Positions 1 to 6,228 of a stretch of 7,242 bases of DNA are shown here, in pieces. This stretch comes from Alphaproteobacteria bacterium (GTDB lineage Bacteria; Pseudomonadota; Alphaproteobacteria; Thalassobaculales; Thalassobaculaceae): assembly GCA_028822575.1 (NCBI GenBank), contig JAPKDN010000161.1:1-7242 (forward strand), read 5' to 3'. Made by a program: the position numbers and the translations under genes. Numbering within the stretch: the stretch's first letter is position 1; each line of letters opens with the position of its first letter. The notes beneath the pieces were generated by a model. That model was given only the letters and a program-made list of their open reading frames with translations, had not been told where the DNA came from and searched no databases.

Positions 1-69
1 GCGCGTCCACAGGATCTCGAGAGTGATGGGATCAATAGTGATTGTTGGGGTTTTTGAGGTGCTGCTCAT
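1..69 (-). CDS. Hydantoinase B/oxoprolinase family subunit, N-terminal fragment (cut by window edge)
   Basis: The minus strand from 69 reads ATG and stays open to the left edge, giving 23 codons; the rest lies outside the window. The peptide starts MSSTSKTPTITIDPITLEIL and continues WTR. The 'DP[IV]TLE[IV]L' stretch is the usual opening of HyuB/5-oxoprolinase B-type subunits, the metal-dependent partners of HyuA. The start overlaps the stop of the upstream HyuA gene as ATGA (66-69), and a strong GGAGG (77-81, read on the minus strand) lies 7 bases before the ATG, so translational coupling is likely. In the family the A and B subunits together carry out ATP-dependent opening of hydantoin- or oxoproline-like rings, or ATP-dependent ketone carboxylation (acetone and acetophenone carboxylases). 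Which of these applies cannot be told from 23 residues. The call rests on the short motif plus position after HyuA. Confidence 0.85.
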   Translation of the reverse strand, partial: MSSTSKTPTITIDPITLEILWTR

Positions 70-2165
70 GACTTGTCCTCCAGGGCGACATGCACGGTGC
101 CCGAGGCGAGGATGGAGACCGTCGAGGGGTAGGCGACGATCAGGGTGGATTCCGGTTCGGTCAGGACCAAGGGGCCGGCCAAAGTGGTTCCCGGCGCGAC
201 CCGGGCGCGGTCATAAACCGGCACCGTGGCATAGGCCTTGGATGTAGGCAGATACATCTGCCGTTCGCCTGTTGGACCGCTTGTTTGCTCCTTGGCGTAG
301 GTGTTGGCTAGCGCGTATTGGCGGACGGTGTTTTCGGACCCCCCGGCGAGCCGCCAAGTGACGACCTCGGCCACGCCGCCAGGCACGGTGCGGCCGTAAA
401 GGCGACTATACTCCACCTCGAAAATGGTGACGGCGCCGGCGGGATCGATCTTGGACAGGGTGGGTTCGGCAAGCACCACTTCTACCCGGTCGCCCTGGCC
501 GTGATAGCGGACCTCCGCGGCCAACCGCCATCGGATATCGTTCGCCGCCAAGCCGGTGCCAGCAAGTTCTTTGGTGATGCCTGCAGTGGCCGCCTCGATG
601 CGGGCGTTAAGGCCGCCGGCATCCATGTCCGCCAGGCGCTCCACCCGGCTCCAAGACCGATCAGCGCGCGCCGGGGCGGCGAGGAAACCCAGACAAGAGC
701 CGACACCGGAAGCAATTGGGCTCATGATCTCGGAAATTCTGAGCCGTCGCGCGACATCAATGCCGTGGACCGGACCAGCGCCTCCGGTCGCCACCATGGT
801 GAATCGGCGGGCATCCAGCCCTTGCTCGGCGATATGGGTGCGGGCGGCTCCGGCCATGTTTTCGTTGACGATATCGTGGATACCCCAGGCGGTTTCCTCG
901 ACACCGAGGCCTAGACGCTCTCCCATGCGAGCAAGCGCGGCGCGGGCGGCGTCGACGTCAAGTCGCATGGTGCCACCTAGGAAGTTCTCTGGATCGAGAT
1001 AGCCAAGGACCACATCTGCGTCGGTAACGGTCGCCTCGAGCCCGCCTTGTCCATAGCAGGCTGGACCGGGTTCCGCGCCGGCGCTTTGCGGGCCGACCTG
1101 CATCAGGCCGAGCTGGTTCAACCGGGCGAGTGAGCCGCCGCCCGCGCCGATCTCGATCAGATCGATGCTCGGCGCCACCGCCGGCAACCCGCTGCCGCGC
1201 TTGAAACGCTGAACCCGACCGAATTCGAAGACATGGGTGACGTTGGGTTTGCCGTCGATGGCGATGCCTGCCTTGGCCGTCGTGCCGCCCATATCAAAGG
1301 CGAGGACATGGGTGACATCCTCGACCAACCCGCAATTGACGCCCGAGAGCACCCCGCCCGCGGGGCCGGATTCAAGGATCCGGATGGGTGCCTTGGCCGC
1401 GATCTCTGCCTTGGTGAAGGCACCGTTCGACAACATGATATCGATGGTGCCGTCGACACCAAGATCTCGAAGACGCTCGCGTAGGGTCGCCAGATAGGTT
1501 TCGATCAGGGGTTGGACATAGGCGTTGGCCACCGCCGTGGACATCCGCTCATATTCGCCAATCTCGGCGGCGATCTCGCTTGAGACGGAGACCGGCAGGC
1601 CCGGAGCGGCGGCGGCGAGCGCATCTGCCACGCCTTGTTCATGGCGACCATCGACCGCGGCGTGCAGCAGGCAAACCGCGACGGACCCGTATCCACCGCT
1701 TGCTATTCCAGCGACCGCCGCCTTGATATCGTCGCTATTGAGCGCTGACCATTCCTCACCCCTGGGGCCGAGCCGCCCTCGAACCGCGAAGCGCGCTTCT
1801 AGAGGCACCAGCGGTTCCGGGTACTCAATGTTCAAGTCATAGATGTCATAGCGAAGCTCGCGCCGCATATCGAGGGCGTCCAACGTCCCCTCGCTCACGA
1901 TCAGGGCGGTTGGAACGCCTCGACGCTCCAGCAAGGTGTTGGTCACCAGCGTGGTTCCATGCACAACCCGGCCGATCGGGCCCTTGAAGCCGCTCCCAGC
2001 CGCCGCGGCTTGGCGAACCAGGGACTCGGCCACCGCCGCGATGCCGTCACCCGGGTCCGTCGGCGTGGTCAACGCCTTGGCCACCAAGATCTGGTTGCTG
2101 TCGGTATCCAGCAGAATTCCGTCCGTGAAAGTGCCACCGACATCCAGGGCGATTTGGTAACTCAT
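66..2165 (-). CDS. Hydantoinase A/oxoprolinase family ATPase subunit (HyuA-type)
   Basis: This 699-residue protein has the usual length for HyuA/N-methylhydantoinase A subunits. ASKHA-type ATPase signatures are visible: DVGGTFTD at residues 8-15 (phosphate-1 loop), HGTTLVTNTLLERRG at 69-83, SEIAAEIGEYER at 196-207, ESGPAGGV at 265-272, DMGGTTAK at 291-298 (second phosphate loop), EIGAGGGS at 338-345, GAEPGPACYG at 363-372 and GGAGPVHG at 461-468. This order matches the Hydant_A_N plus Hydantoinase_A domains, followed by a C-terminal beta-rich domain ending near GPLVLTEPESTLIV. The family role is ATP-dependent activation of a cyclic amide for hydrolysis, or of a ketone/bicarbonate for carboxylation, in the cytoplasm together with HyuB, whose start overlaps this stop. 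I chose the ATG at 2165 because the family homology begins directly after it (MSYQIALDVGG) and GGAG (2174-2177) lies 8 bases upstream. The reading frame is open back to an ATG at 2288, but those 41 extra residues look like translated promoter. The substrate is not identifiable. Confidence 0.95.
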   Translation of the reverse strand: MSYQIALDVGGTFTDGILLDTDSNQILVAKALTTPTDPGDGIAAVAESLVRQAAAAGSGFKGPIGRVVHGTTLVTNTLLERRGVPTALIVSEGTLDALDMRRELRYDIYDLNIEYPEPLVPLEARFAVRGRLGPRGEEWSALNSDDIKAAVAGIASGGYGSVAVCLLHAAVDGRHEQGVADALAAAAPGLPVSVSSEIAAEIGEYERMSTAVANAYVQPLIETYLATLRERLRDLGVDGTIDIMLSNGAFTKAEIAAKAPIRILESGPAGGVLSGVNCGLVEDVTHVLAFDMGGTTAKAGIAIDGKPNVTHVFEFGRVQRFKRGSGLPAVAPSIDLIEIGAGGGSLARLNQLGLMQVGPQSAGAEPGPACYGQGGLEATVTDADVVLGYLDPENFLGGTMRLDVDAARAALARMGERLGLGVEETAWGIHDIVNENMAGAARTHIAEQGLDARRFTMVATGGAGPVHGIDVARRLRISEIMSPIASGVGSCLGFLAAPARADRSWSRVERLADMDAGGLNARIEAATAGITKELAGTGLAANDIRWRLAAEVRYHGQGDRVEVVLAEPTLSKIDPAGAVTIFEVEYSRLYGRTVPGGVAEVVTWRLAGGSENTVRQYALANTYAKEQTSGPTGERQMYLPTSKAYATVPVYDRARVAPGTTLAGPLVLTEPESTLIVAYPSTVSILASGTVHVALEDKS

Positions 2166-2290
2166 GGTTAAAGCTCCGAGAGGGGCGCCGAGGGGGCGGG
2201 ACCGATAATCTGCCTGGTGGTGTGACGGGCGGGACGCGAGATGACTAGAATGCGATCTCCACGTGCCAATGAAAACCCCGGAGCGCATAA
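2166..2290. promoter_or_regulatory. Divergent intergenic promoter region between the HyuA-type and SDR genes
   Basis: These 125 bp separate two start codons pointing away from each other, so at least two promoters, or a shared operator, should lie here. For the SDR gene a weak sigma70-like pair is visible on the plus strand: GTGACG (2222-2227) and TAGAAT (2246-2251), spaced 18 bases apart, with GGAG (2280-2283) 7 bases before the ATG at 2291. For HyuA, GGAG (2174-2177) serves as ribosome binding site; the minus strand contains TTGGCA (2264-2269) but no good -10 box at the right distance. A CACGTG palindrome occupies 2260-2265. No clear regulator operator could be recognised. Confidence 0.5.
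2222..2251 (+). promoter_or_regulatory. Weak candidate sigma70-type promoter for the SDR gene
   Basis: GTGACG (2222-2227, four of six to TTGACA) and TAGAAT (2246-2251, five of six to TATAAT) are separated by 18 bases. Transcription would start roughly 30 bases before the ATG at 2291, leaving room for the GGAG ribosome binding site at 2280-2283. The match is modest and based only on inspection. Confidence 0.3.
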
Positions 2291-3151
2291 ATGACCGAGG
2301 AATCCAACCCTTACGGCTTCAATGACGACGAACTGGCCGATCAGCCGACGGTTTATAAGGACGGTCTGTTCGCGGGCCAGGTCGCGTTGGTTTCGGGCGG
2401 GGGCACGGGGCTCGGACTGGCCGTGGCGGGGTTATTCGCGAGGCTGGGCGGAAAACTGGTCATTTGTGGGCGCAACCAGTCAAAGCTCGACGCGGCGTTG
2501 CCCTTCTTTGAGCGATACGGCACGGAGGTCATGACCCATGCCATGACCATCCGCGATGATGAGGAGGTCGATGGCCTATTCGACGCGGTCTACGACCGGT
2601 TTGGCAAGCTCGATGTGCTGGTCAACAACGCCGGGGGGCAGTTTCCGCAGGCCGCGATCGACTTCGCGCCCAAGGGCTGGCGCGCGGTCATCGACACCAA
2701 CTTGAACGGTTCCTGGTACATGATGCAGAGCGCCGCCAAGCGCTGGCGCGATACCGGGGCCGAGGGCAGTATCATCAACATCGTCGCCGATATCTGGCGC
2801 GGCATGCCGGGCATCGCCCACACGGCGGCGGCGCGGGCGGGTGTCATTTATCTCTCCAAAACGGTTGCCATCGAGTGGGCGCCGCTGAAAATCCGAGTGA
2901 ATTGCGTGGCGCCGGGTTGTTGCGAGACCCATGCCTTCGCCATCTATCCGCCCGAGGGCGCCGCGACATTCAAGGAATCCAACCCGATGCTACGCGCGGG
3001 CGACGCCATGGATATCGCCGAAAGTTGTGCGTATCTGGCGGCCTCATCCGGCAAGTTCATCACCGGAGAAGTCATCACCGTCGATGGCGGCCAACAGCTT
3101 TGGGGCGATCCTTGGGCGATAGGGCGACCGGACTATTTTAAGATCGGGTGA
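2291..3151 (+). CDS. SDR family oxidoreductase, 2,4-dienoyl-CoA / trans-2-enoyl-CoA reductase-like
   Basis: This 286-residue Rossmann-fold protein has a roughly 28-residue N-terminal extension before the fold. Visible SDR elements are SGGGTGLG at 35-42 (cofactor loop), ICGRN at 58-62 with an Arg after strand 2 that suggests NADPH, NNAGGQF at 112-118, an Asn in NLNGSW at 138, NCVAPG at 204-209 and FITGEVITVDGG at 256-267. The segment HTAAARAGVIYLSKT (177-191) replaces the usual YxxxK: the expected Tyr is Thr178 and the expected Lys is Arg182. From memory, human PECR has a very similar segment (HSGAARAGVYNLTK) and the NNGGGQF motif, so I place the protein in the PECR/DECR branch, which reduces 2-enoyl- or 2,4-dienoyl-CoA with NADPH. 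The start is supported by GGAG 7 bases upstream. The gene is transcribed alone, divergently from the HyuA-type gene and convergently with the four-gene operon. The exact substrate is unknown. Confidence 0.9.
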   Translation: MTEESNPYGFNDDELADQPTVYKDGLFAGQVALVSGGGTGLGLAVAGLFARLGGKLVICGRNQSKLDAALPFFERYGTEVMTHAMTIRDDEEVDGLFDAVYDRFGKLDVLVNNAGGQFPQAAIDFAPKGWRAVIDTNLNGSWYMMQSAAKRWRDTGAEGSIINIVADIWRGMPGIAHTAAARAGVIYLSKTVAIEWAPLKIRVNCVAPGCCETHAFAIYPPEGAATFKESNPMLRAGDAMDIAESCAYLAASSGKFITGEVITVDGGQQLWGDPWAIGRPDYFKIG

Positions 3152-3391
3152 AGGCGCTAGCGTTGGTTGAACCAAGGTTTCGCAGAGATAGAAAAACCCC
3201 TTCAAGACGGTCCCTCTCGGGCCGGCAATCTTTGCTCGGATCTTACTTAAACCGCTGCTGATGAAAACAGCTCCGTCGCGCCAGCGGAAGCTGGTGCTCC
3301 TCCGCAACCCGGACCCTCTTGGCCGTGTTCCGAGCAATAGCCCCAGCTTTCGCTGGCGCGACGACTCACTTGGTGGGCGCCATGGTTAAAG
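3152..3391. other. Convergent intergenic region with a REP-type inverted pair
   Basis: This 240-bp gap lies between the stop of the plus-strand SDR gene and the stop of the minus-strand MDR gene. I see no convincing coding sequence. It holds two inverted REP-like hairpins (described separately) and, at 3208-3222, a small bulged hairpin GG(T)CCC-TCTC-GGGCC. On the minus strand that hairpin is followed, after about a dozen bases, by a run of five T (3192-3196), which is too distant for a convincing rho-independent terminator. Confidence 0.6.
3274..3363. repeat. Pair of inverted REP-like elements (REPIN/BIME-like)
   Basis: The left arm (3274-3294) and right arm (3343-3363) are reverse complements over 21 bases with a single difference (G versus A in the loop), separated by 48 bases; after one mismatch three more bases pair inward. 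Each arm is itself a hairpin: CCAGC-GGAA-GCTGG at 3281-3294, and on the minus strand CCAGC-GAAA-GCTGG at 3343-3356, both with GNRA-type tetraloops and a flanking GTCGCG head. A conserved head, a short imperfect palindrome and an inverted partner are the hallmarks of REP doublets mobilised by RAYT transposases. Lying between two convergent stop codons, the structure could also end or stabilise both transcripts. The architecture is seen directly; the mobility and terminator roles are inferred. Confidence 0.8.
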
Positions 3392-4351
3392 TCACTTAAC
3401 GTACAGCACGGCCTTGCCGTTGAATTTGCGGTCGAGCAGGTCTTGGGCCATGCGCCCCGACTCGCCCCAGGAAGCCTCGCGTTCGATCCCGCAATCGAGG
3501 CGACCGTCCGCCACCAGGCGTAGCAGCCGGGGAAGGTTGTCGCTGGGCGGCGTGATCTCGGCCTGGGAATAAAGATAGAATCCCATCACCTTGGCCTGGC
3601 CCGAGAACATGAAGGGGCGGACCTCTATCGCGATATCCGGCGCCGAGGTTATGCCGTAGCACACGCAAATCCCATCGGGCGCCAGGGCCTTGATCCCCGC
3701 TTCCAGGATCGGTCCGCTGACGCCATCGACAACCAGACGGTAGCTGCCCGGGTCACCAAGACCGGAACCGTCCGCGCTCACCACTGGCGTGCAGTTGCCC
3801 AATGCTTCGACGAAGGGGATTTGGTCGGCGCGGCGGACCTGAGCCACGGTCTCGGCGCCACCGATCAAGGCAAGTTGTGTCGCGAACATTCCGACACCAC
3901 CGGTCACGCCGGTAATCAGTGCCTTGCGCCCAATCAGCGCCGTCGCGGCATCCACCGAATGCAGCGCCGTCAGACCAGCCACCGGGAGGGTCGCGGCTTG
4001 TGCATCGGTAACCGCGTCGGGGATCGCAGCGATATGCGTGGTTGGGATCGAGACCAATTCCGCCCATGCCTCCATCCGGGTTGAAAAGCCGACCACCCGC
4101 GTACCGGCGGAAGGTCCCGAGCCATCGGCGGCCACGATTTCGATCGTGCCGGCGAAATCCCAACCAATCTGTATCCCTGGCCCTTCGGCGTTACGAGCCC
4201 GCCCCAGTTCTCCCCGGTTCATCGAGAAGGCGGTAACACGTATCACGGCCTCGTTCGAAAAGGGTTGGCGAGGGGCGCCGGACGTGATCGCGATGACATG
4301 CTCGCCGCCAGGGGTGGCGGTGATGCGACGGATATCGTTGACGTTGGGCAT
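3392..4351 (-). CDS. Zinc-free MDR family oxidoreductase (quinone oxidoreductase-like)
   Basis: This 319-residue protein has the layout of medium-chain NADPH-dependent quinone/enone reductases: a GroES-like N-terminal domain with FSMNRGELG (42-50) and GWDFAGTI (63-70), a Rossmann domain beginning LITGVTGGVGMFATQLA (145-161), the segment LVVDGVSGPIL (206-216), and a typical C-terminal end FNGKAVLYV. The zinc-ligand Cys/His patterns of alcohol dehydrogenases are absent, which fits the quinone oxidoreductase/enoyl reductase branch. Family members reduce quinones, enones or alkenes with NADPH in the cytoplasm. The ATG at 4351 is preceded by AAGGAG (4359-4364) at 7 bases, an excellent ribosome binding site. 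It follows the methyltransferase gene by 52 bp and is the last gene of the minus-strand operon. Substrate specificity cannot be read from the sequence; a role in reducing an unsaturated intermediate of the operon pathway is inference. Confidence 0.9.
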   Translation of the reverse strand: MPNVNDIRRITATPGGEHVIAITSGAPRQPFSNEAVIRVTAFSMNRGELGRARNAEGPGIQIGWDFAGTIEIVAADGSGPSAGTRVVGFSTRMEAWAELVSIPTTHIAAIPDAVTDAQAATLPVAGLTALHSVDAATALIGRKALITGVTGGVGMFATQLALIGGAETVAQVRRADQIPFVEALGNCTPVVSADGSGLGDPGSYRLVVDGVSGPILEAGIKALAPDGICVCYGITSAPDIAIEVRPFMFSGQAKVMGFYLYSQAEITPPSDNLPRLLRLVADGRLDCGIEREASWGESGRMAQDLLDRKFNGKAVLYVK

Positions 4352-4403
4352 GAGACCGCTCCTTGCGGGAAGCTCGTGTCGGGGGGCGAGGCGAGGGCTG
4401 ATC

Positions 4404-5417
4404 TTATGCGGCTTTGACGCCGGTAATCCGCTTCAGAACCCCAGGGACGAAGTCATTGACCTGGACGCTCGCGAATCCCGCCGCCTTGAAATAGCTGATG
4501 CATTCGGCCAGAGAATGGGCCAACCCGGTGCTGTTGTGCAGGGTTTGCGCAAGGCCCCAGATCGCGGGGTCCGATGGACCGCTTCGATCGTCGTCAAGCG
4601 CCTCGCCGATCAGATGCATCTCGCCACCCGGCAAAAGTGCTTGATGTGCGCGGTCGACTACCGCGGCGATGGCTTCTCGACCGTACATCGGCAGATTGCT
4701 GGCCATGATGATGACGTCGGCGTCGGTTGGAAACGGATCGCTGTTGAAATCGGCGGCTTGAGCCTCGATCCGCTCGGACATGCCATGCTCGGCGATGAAT
4801 TCCCGGGCGACTTCCGCCACCGCCGGCAGATCGAAGACCACGGCCGAGAGGTGGTCATGAGCCTTGCAAGCCTCGATGCAATACGCGCCGGACCCGCCGC
4901 CCAAATCGAGGAGTTTGCTACGCTTGGTCAAATCCACCTCACGTAGGAACAGCCGACCGGCGCCGCGACCAATACTGTAGGTCGCCCGATGATAGCGTCT
5001 TGCCTCGTCGACGGTAATGCCCTTGACGGTGTCATTGTCGAGCTTGGCCGGCTCCGGATTGCGCAGGAGCTCGGCGAGATTGCCCCAACTGGCCCAGTCG
5101 GGATGGGTGAAGAACATCCAGGCGCCGGCATAGGTGTCCTTTCCGTCGACCAGAAAACGATCGACGTCGGGGGCATTGCGCAATTTCTCGCCATCCCGCT
5201 CGATCAGGCCGAGGCCAAGAGAGGCGATGATGATCCGCTCGGCGTTCAAGGCCGAAATGCCGAGGGCGGCGGTAAGACGTTCCTCGGTATCGGCACCGGC
5301 ATTGATCTTGGAGAATACCCCAAGCTCCACCGCCGCCAACAGCGCCCCCGATTCCCGGTAGGCTCGGGCGAGGCGTTGCAGGCGAACCGTGGTGGGACGA
5401 ACAGGCTTGTCCGCCAC
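4404..5417 (-). CDS. SAM-dependent O-methyltransferase (Methyltransf_2 / acetylserotonin OMT-like)
   Basis: This 337-residue protein shows the two-part build of the COMT/ASMT family. An N-terminal winged-helix dimerisation region contains ALLAAVELGVF (25-35), LGISALNAERII (52-63) and LIERDGEKLR (71-80). A Rossmann methyltransferase domain follows, with motif I LLDLGGGSGAY (169-179), the post-motif II sequence VFDLPAV (194-200), ADFNSDPFP (222-230), and LLPGGEMHLIGEALDDDRSGP (261-281). The region where plant family members carry the catalytic His (SNxLHxW) reads SNLPMYG (240-246), so that base is missing; some bacterial members such as BchU also lack it, as far as I recall. The start is a GTG at 5417, four bases after the hydratase stop, with no competing ATG nearby; GGAAAGG lies inside the preceding gene end. 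The tight spacing implies co-translation with the enoyl-CoA hydratase. The acceptor is unknown; aromatic or enolic hydroxyls are the usual targets. Confidence 0.88.
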   Translation of the reverse strand: MADKPVRPTTVRLQRLARAYRESGALLAAVELGVFSKINAGADTEERLTAALGISALNAERIIIASLGLGLIERDGEKLRNAPDVDRFLVDGKDTYAGAWMFFTHPDWASWGNLAELLRNPEPAKLDNDTVKGITVDEARRYHRATYSIGRGAGRLFLREVDLTKRSKLLDLGGGSGAYCIEACKAHDHLSAVVFDLPAVAEVAREFIAEHGMSERIEAQAADFNSDPFPTDADVIIMASNLPMYGREAIAAVVDRAHQALLPGGEMHLIGEALDDDRSGPSDPAIWGLAQTLHNSTGLAHSLAECISYFKAAGFASVQVNDFVPGVLKRITGVKAA

Positions 5418-5421
5418 GCGC

Positions 5422-6195
5422 TTATTTGCCTTTCCAGTTGGGCTTGCGCTTTTCCGAGAAAGCCAGCGGCCCCTCGATCATGTCTTCGCTGCCCCACAGG
5501 GTCTTGACGCTGTCATAGTTCATCTTCATGGCGTCCTGGACATCGGCGTATTCCAGACCCCGGCGCACCACGTCGAGGCTGGTGCGGATCGATACCGGCG
5601 AGCATTCCTCGATCTGGGCGGCGAAAGCCTTGGCGGCGTTAACGGCCTCGCCCTCGGCGACCAGTTCGGTGACGAACCCAAGCTCGTATCCCTCGGCCGC
5701 CGGGACATGCCGGGCGGTCAGGATCATGCCCATGGCGCGTTTCACCGGGATCGCGCGGGGCAGACGATGCAAGCCGCCGGCGAGCGCCGCAAGGCCGACC
5801 TTAGGCTCCGGCAGGGCGAATCGAGCGTTCTCGGCGGCGATGATCACATCACAGGCCAGCGCCAACTCGAAACCACCGCCCATGGCGACGCCATTGACCG
5901 CCGCGATCAGCGGCTTGGTGCGATCAAAACGCTCGGTGATGCCGCCAAAGCCGGTCTTCGGTTTGTCACGAACGCCGCCCTCGGCTTGCCAGCGCAGATC
6001 GTTGCCGGCGCTGAACGCCCGGTCGCCGGCGCCGGTCAGGATGCCGACCCAGAGGTCGGGATCGGCCTCGAATTCGTTGAAGATCGCGTCCAGCTCGAAA
6101 TGCGCCGGGGAGTGCAGCGCGTTCATCCGCTCTGGACGATTGAGGGTGACGGTCAGGACATGACCGGTGCGTTCGGCGGTATAAAATTCGGGCAT
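5422..6195 (-). CDS. Enoyl-CoA hydratase/isomerase (crotonase) family protein
   Basis: This 257-residue protein has normal crotonase length. The oxyanion-hole segments are RAFSAGNDL (59-67) and GVAMGGGFELALACD (102-116). Both glutamates used by classical hydratases are present at the right spacing: Glu110 in GGGFELA and Glu130 in FALPEPKVGL, corresponding to Glu144 and Glu164 of the rat mitochondrial enzyme. The stretch GLHRLPRAIPVKRAMGMILTA (141-161) and the C-terminal EGPLAFSEKRKPNWKG resemble the CaiD/carnitinyl-CoA dehydratase group. The enzyme should add water to, or remove it from, a 2-enoyl-CoA; other crotonase chemistry cannot be excluded. The open frame includes an upstream GTG at 6198 directly before the ATG at 6195. 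I prefer the ATG because AAGGA (6204-6208) lies 8 bases from it and only 5 from the GTG. It lies 33 bp after the MaoC-like gene and 4 bp before the methyltransferase start. Confidence 0.93.
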   Translation of the reverse strand: MPEFYTAERTGHVLTVTLNRPERMNALHSPAHFELDAIFNEFEADPDLWVGILTGAGDRAFSAGNDLRWQAEGGVRDKPKTGFGGITERFDRTKPLIAAVNGVAMGGGFELALACDVIIAAENARFALPEPKVGLAALAGGLHRLPRAIPVKRAMGMILTARHVPAAEGYELGFVTELVAEGEAVNAAKAFAAQIEECSPVSIRTSLDVVRRGLEYADVQDAMKMNYDSVKTLWGSEDMIEGPLAFSEKRKPNWKGK

Positions 6196-6203
6196 CACTT
6201 AGG

Positions 6204-6208
6204 TCCTT
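6204..6208 (-). promoter_or_regulatory. Ribosome binding site deciding the crotonase start
   Basis: On the minus strand this reads AAGGA. It is 8 bases from the ATG at 6195 and 5 bases from the adjacent in-frame GTG at 6198, so it favours the ATG. Confidence 0.6.
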
Positions 6209-6228
6209 CTAGAGGTTCAGTCGGTGGT

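Noticed and set aside
318..914. A 198-codon plus-strand open frame
   Set aside because: It lies wholly antisense to the well-supported HyuA-type gene and has no recognisable domain.
2166..2288. A 41-residue N-terminal extension of the HyuA-type protein starting at an ATG at 2288
   Set aside because: The family homology starts at the ATG at 2165, which has its own GGAG; the extension covers the whole divergent promoter region and nearly touches the SDR start codon.
3192..3222. A possible rho-independent terminator for the minus-strand operon (bulged hairpin and T5)
   Set aside because: The hairpin has a bulge and is about 11 bases away from the T run, so the structure does not fit a normal terminator.
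3044..3337. A 97-codon minus-strand open frame crossing the SDR end and the REP pair
   Set aside because: It overlaps the conserved SDR C-terminus and runs through a repeat arm, and its product has no recognisable features.
3924..4946. A 340-codon plus-strand open frame
   Set aside because: It is antisense to the MDR and methyltransferase genes, crosses their intergenic gap, and shows no domain; both minus-strand genes have clear motifs and ribosome binding sites.
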